From Nitrospirillum pindoramense (GTDB lineage: Bacteria; Pseudomonadota; Alphaproteobacteria; Azospirillales; Azospirillaceae), in NCBI RefSeq assembly GCF_007827955.1, contig NZ_VITR01000014.1, positions 1 through 64,000 on the forward strand: a stretch of DNA of 64,000 nt. Reading direction: 5' to 3'. Shown here piece after piece: positions 61,625 through 64,000 of this stretch. The first letter of the stretch is position 1, and each line of letters opens with the position of its first letter. The notes beneath the pieces were generated by a model that saw nothing but the letters and a program-made list of their open reading frames with translations, did no database searches and was not told the origin of the DNA. The position numbers and the translations under genes are program-made.

Positions 61625-62374
61625 TCAGATCACCCGCGCTTCGGTCTTCAGCTTGGCCACCAGCTCCTCGACGGAGCCCACCTTCACCCCGCCGGCGCGC
61701 TTCGCCGGCTCCGCCACCTTCAGCGTCTTCAGGCGCGGCGTCAGGTCCACACCCAGGCTGGCCGGGTCCACCGTCTCCAGCGGCTTCTTCTTCGCCTTCA
61801 TGATGTTGGGCAGCGAGGCGTAGCGCGGCTCGTTCAGGCGCAGGTCGGTGGTCACCACCGCCGGCAGCTTCAGCTCCACCGTCTCCAGACCGCCGTCGAT
61901 CTCACGCGTCACGGCAACGGTTCCTTCCGCCGGCACCACCTTGCTGGCGAAGGTGCCCTGGGCCCAGCCCAAGAGGGCCGCCAGCATCTGGCCGGTCTGG
62001 TTGGCGTCGTCGTCGATGGCTTGCTTGCCCAGGATCACCAGGCCGGGTTGTTCCTTCTCGGCCAGCGCCTTCAGCGCCTTGGCCACGCCCAGCGACTGCG
62101 TCTCCGCGTCCGTCTGCACCAGGATGGCGCGATCCGCACCCATGGCCAGCGCCGTGCGCAGCGTCTCTTGCGCTTGGCTCGGCCCCACGCTCACCACCAC
62201 GATCTCGGTGGCCTTGCCCGCCTCTTTCAGGCGCACAGCCTCCTCAACCGCGATCTCGTCGAACGGGTTCATCGACATCTTGACGTTGGCCGTCTCCACA
62301 CCCGTGCCGTCCGCCTTCACGCGAACCTTCACGTTGTAGTCAACGACCCGCTTGACCGCGACCAGCACTTTCAT
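61625..62374 (-). CDS. etfB: Electron transfer flavoprotein beta subunit
   Basis: A 249-residue FixA-family subunit, with [27 protein letters not shown], the AMP site [28 protein letters not shown] and the recognition loop region [25 protein letters not shown]. It lies between the acyl-CoA dehydrogenase gene (14 bases upstream) and etfA, as an operon. Confidence 0.96.
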   Translation of the reverse strand: MKVLVAVKRVVDYNVKVRVKADGTGVETANVKMSMNPFDEIAVEEAVRLKEAGKATEIVVVSVGPSQAQETLRTALAMGADRAILVQTDAETQSLGVAKALKALAEKEQPGLVILGKQAIDDDANQTGQMLAALLGWAQGTFASKVVPAEGTVAVTREIDGGLETVELKLPAVVTTDLRLNEPRYASLPNIMKAKKKPLETVDPASLGVDLTPRLKTLKVAEPAKRAGGVKVGSVEELVAKLKTEARVI

Positions 62375-62388
62375 CGCTTACCGATCCT

Positions 62389-63516
62389 TTAGAGGTTGCG
62401 GGAAATCACCAGCTTCTGGATATCGCTGGTACCCTCGTAAATCTGGCAGACGCGCACATCGCGATAGATGCGCTCCACCGGGAAATCCTCGACATAGCCA
62501 TAGCCGCCCAGGGTCTGAATGGCGTCGGAGCACACGCGCTCCGCCATTTCCGACGCGAACAGCTTGGCCATCGACGCCTCCTTCAGGCAGGGCTGGCCCG
62601 CCTGGCGAAGGCTGGCAGCATGCAGCACCAGCTGGCGCGCCGCCTCGATGCGGGTGGCCATGTCCGCCAGGCGGAAGGCCACGGCCTGATGCTCGATGAT
62701 GGCCACGCCCATGCTGGTGCGGCCGCGCGCGTAATCCCGCGCCGCCTCGAACGCGGCCTGGGCCATGCCCACCGCCTGCGCCGCGATGCCGATGCGCCCG
62801 CCTTCCAGGTTGGCCAGGGCGATGCGATAGCCTTGGCCGGGTTCGCCCAGCAGGGCGTCAGCCGGCACGCGGACGTTATCGAACACAATCTGCGCCGTGT
62901 CGCTGCAACGCTGGCCCAGCTTGTGTTCCAGCCGGGCCACGGTATAGCCGGGCGTGTCGGTCGGCACCAGGAAGGCGGAGATGCCCTTCTTGCCGGCGGC
63001 CGGATCGGTGACGGCGAAGACAAGGGCCACGCCAGCGTTCTGGCCATTGGTAATGAACTGCTTGGCGCCGTTGATGACCCAATGGTCGCCATCGCGCACG
63101 GCGCGGGTCTTGAGCGCGGACGCGTCGGAGCCCGCCTGCGGTTCCGTCAGGCAGAAGGCACCCAGCATCTGGCCGGTGGCCATGGCCCGCAGATAGCGGT
63201 CCTTCTGCGCCGGGGTGCCGAACTTCAGGATGGGGGCGCAGCCGACGGAGTTGTGCACGCTCATGATGGTGGAGATGGCGCCGTCGCCGGCCGCGATCTC
63301 CTCGATCGCCAGGACATAGGACAGGATATCCGTGCCGGCCCCGCCCCATTCCTCGGGCACCAGCATGCCCATCAGGCCCAGTTCGCCCATGGCCCTGATC
63401 TCTTCGGCCGGGAAGGCGCTGGTGCGGTCACGCTCCGCCGCCCCGGGGGCCAGCCGCTCCCGGGCGAAGGCGCGCGCCATGTCGCGCACCATGGCCTGTT
63501 CCTCGGTGATCACCAT
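62389..63516 (-). CDS. Acyl-CoA dehydrogenase
   Basis: A 375-residue FAD enzyme. It has [37 protein letters not shown] and the C-terminal [26 protein letters not shown] with the catalytic Glu in YEGTSD, as in short-chain/butyryl-CoA dehydrogenases. It oxidises acyl-CoA and passes electrons to the etfBA product encoded next to it. It is the first gene of the operon and divergent from an AraC-type regulator. Chain length preference is not set. Confidence 0.94.
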   Translation of the reverse strand: MVITEEQAMVRDMARAFARERLAPGAAERDRTSAFPAEEIRAMGELGLMGMLVPEEWGGAGTDILSYVLAIEEIAAGDGAISTIMSVHNSVGCAPILKFGTPAQKDRYLRAMATGQMLGAFCLTEPQAGSDASALKTRAVRDGDHWVINGAKQFITNGQNAGVALVFAVTDPAAGKKGISAFLVPTDTPGYTVARLEHKLGQRCSDTAQIVFDNVRVPADALLGEPGQGYRIALANLEGGRIGIAAQAVGMAQAAFEAARDYARGRTSMGVAIIEHQAVAFRLADMATRIEAARQLVLHAASLRQAGQPCLKEASMAKLFASEMAERVCSDAIQTLGGYGYVEDFPVERIYRDVRVCQIYEGTSDIQKLVISRNL

Positions 63517-63650
63517 CGGGACGCTTCCTCCACATTCTTGGGGCCGGCTTGCCAGCCGCGATCACACTAGACATGATCGAACCAATCGGGAATGACCAAC
63601 CGGATCAAATCCGGTGATCGTTTTTGTCAATCCGTCTTGGGTGTGGTCGC

Positions 63651-64000
63651 GTGGACAAGTTCCTTCAGGACAAGAACAGTGTCGCCCCCTATTTCGTGGC
63701 GGCGGCGCTGGCCTGCGCCACCGCGCGCGGCCTGGACGCCACGCCCCTGCGGCGCAAGGCCGGGTTGGATGGCGTCCCCGCCGGCGCCCGTGTGCCGGTG
63801 ACCACCTACGGTACGCTGCTGCGCCTGCTGGCCCAGGTGATGGATGACGAATTCTTCGGCCTCGACACCCGTCGCATGAAGATCGGCACCTTTTCCGTCA
63901 TCTGCCTGCTGGCCTTGGGTGGCCGGGATCTGGGCCGGGCACTGGATCTCGCCTGCCGGGGATACAATAGCGTTTTCGACGGCATCCGGGTGGGCCTGCG
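63651..64000 (+). CDS. AraC-family regulator, N-terminal part (cut by window end)
   Basis: A reading frame open to the window end from a GTG (VDKFLQDKNSVAPYFVAAALA). The part seen (VPVTTYGTLLRLLAQVMDDEFFGLDTRRMKIGTFSVICLLALGGRDLGRALDLACRGYNSV) is the N-terminal ligand domain of arabinose-binding-type AraC regulators; the helix-turn-helix would lie beyond the edge. Divergent from the acyl-CoA dehydrogenase operon, which it may control. The GTG start is tentative. Confidence 0.78.
   Translation, partial: MDKFLQDKNSVAPYFVAAALACATARGLDATPLRRKAGLDGVPAGARVPVTTYGTLLRLLAQVMDDEFFGLDTRRMKIGTFSVICLLALGGRDLGRALDLACRGYNSVFDGIRVGL

Overview
The window is a GC-rich (roughly two-thirds G+C), densely coded stretch of a bacterial chromosome. 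The gene content points to an alphaproteobacterium, probably of the Azospirillum/Nitrospirillum/Niveispirillum group of Rhodospirillales. The pointers are TonB-dependent receptors, a quinol oxidase of cyo type, an NodT-type RND efflux system, a selenocysteine-dependent respiratory formate dehydrogenase and the codon style. The taxonomic placement is inference. No insertion sequence, phage or CRISPR array was seen.

Layout. 1-3.2 kb: two small orphan genes and a TonB-dependent receptor. 3.3-5.25 kb: an ECF41 sigma factor operon (AhpD-like decarboxylase, sigma factor with fused SnoaL-like domain, small unknown protein) behind a promoter that matches the ECF41 motif. 5.5-11.7 kb: a six-gene, partly overlapping operon for an organosulfur compound (SsuCB-like transporter, two flavin enzymes, a D-2-hydroxyacid dehydrogenase, a binding lipoprotein). 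11.9-16.6 kb: a Ser/Thr kinase with TPRs, translationally coupled to an unknown protein and divergent from an FHA-domain sigma-54-type activator. 16.7-20 kb: a hydrolase-OsmC fusion and a TetR/MFS pair with two matching operators. 20-27.3 kb: a second organosulfur/uptake cluster (binding protein, class II aldolase, LysR, TonB receptor, NtaA-type monooxygenase). 27.4-29.6 kb: a SapC-like protein, a 38-residue membrane protein and an outer-membrane barrel protein.

29.7-41.6 kb is a selenocysteine island. selA and selB overlap and are followed by tRNA-Sec; selD lies tail to tail with them and is followed by an unusual Cys-rich permease. The opposite strand carries fdnG-fdxH-fdnI-fdhE. fdnG is interrupted by an in-frame UGA followed by a hairpin that reproduces the key positions of the E. 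coli SECIS element, so the maker and user of selenocysteine sit together.

42-48.4 kb: ogt and a three-gene RND efflux operon. 48.6-52.5 kb: cyoABCD. 52.7-54.8 kb: a hybrid histidine kinase. 54.8-59.4 kb: methylmalonyl-CoA epimerase, a quinone oxidoreductase and an electrophile-stress cluster of NemR type (TetR regulator, DJ-1/Hsp31-like protein, old yellow enzyme) with two identical operators. 59.5-60.6 kb: an ACT protein and a higBA toxin-antitoxin pair with an operator palindrome. 60.7-64 kb: an acyl-CoA dehydrogenase-etfB-etfA operon and the start of an AraC-type regulator cut by the window end.
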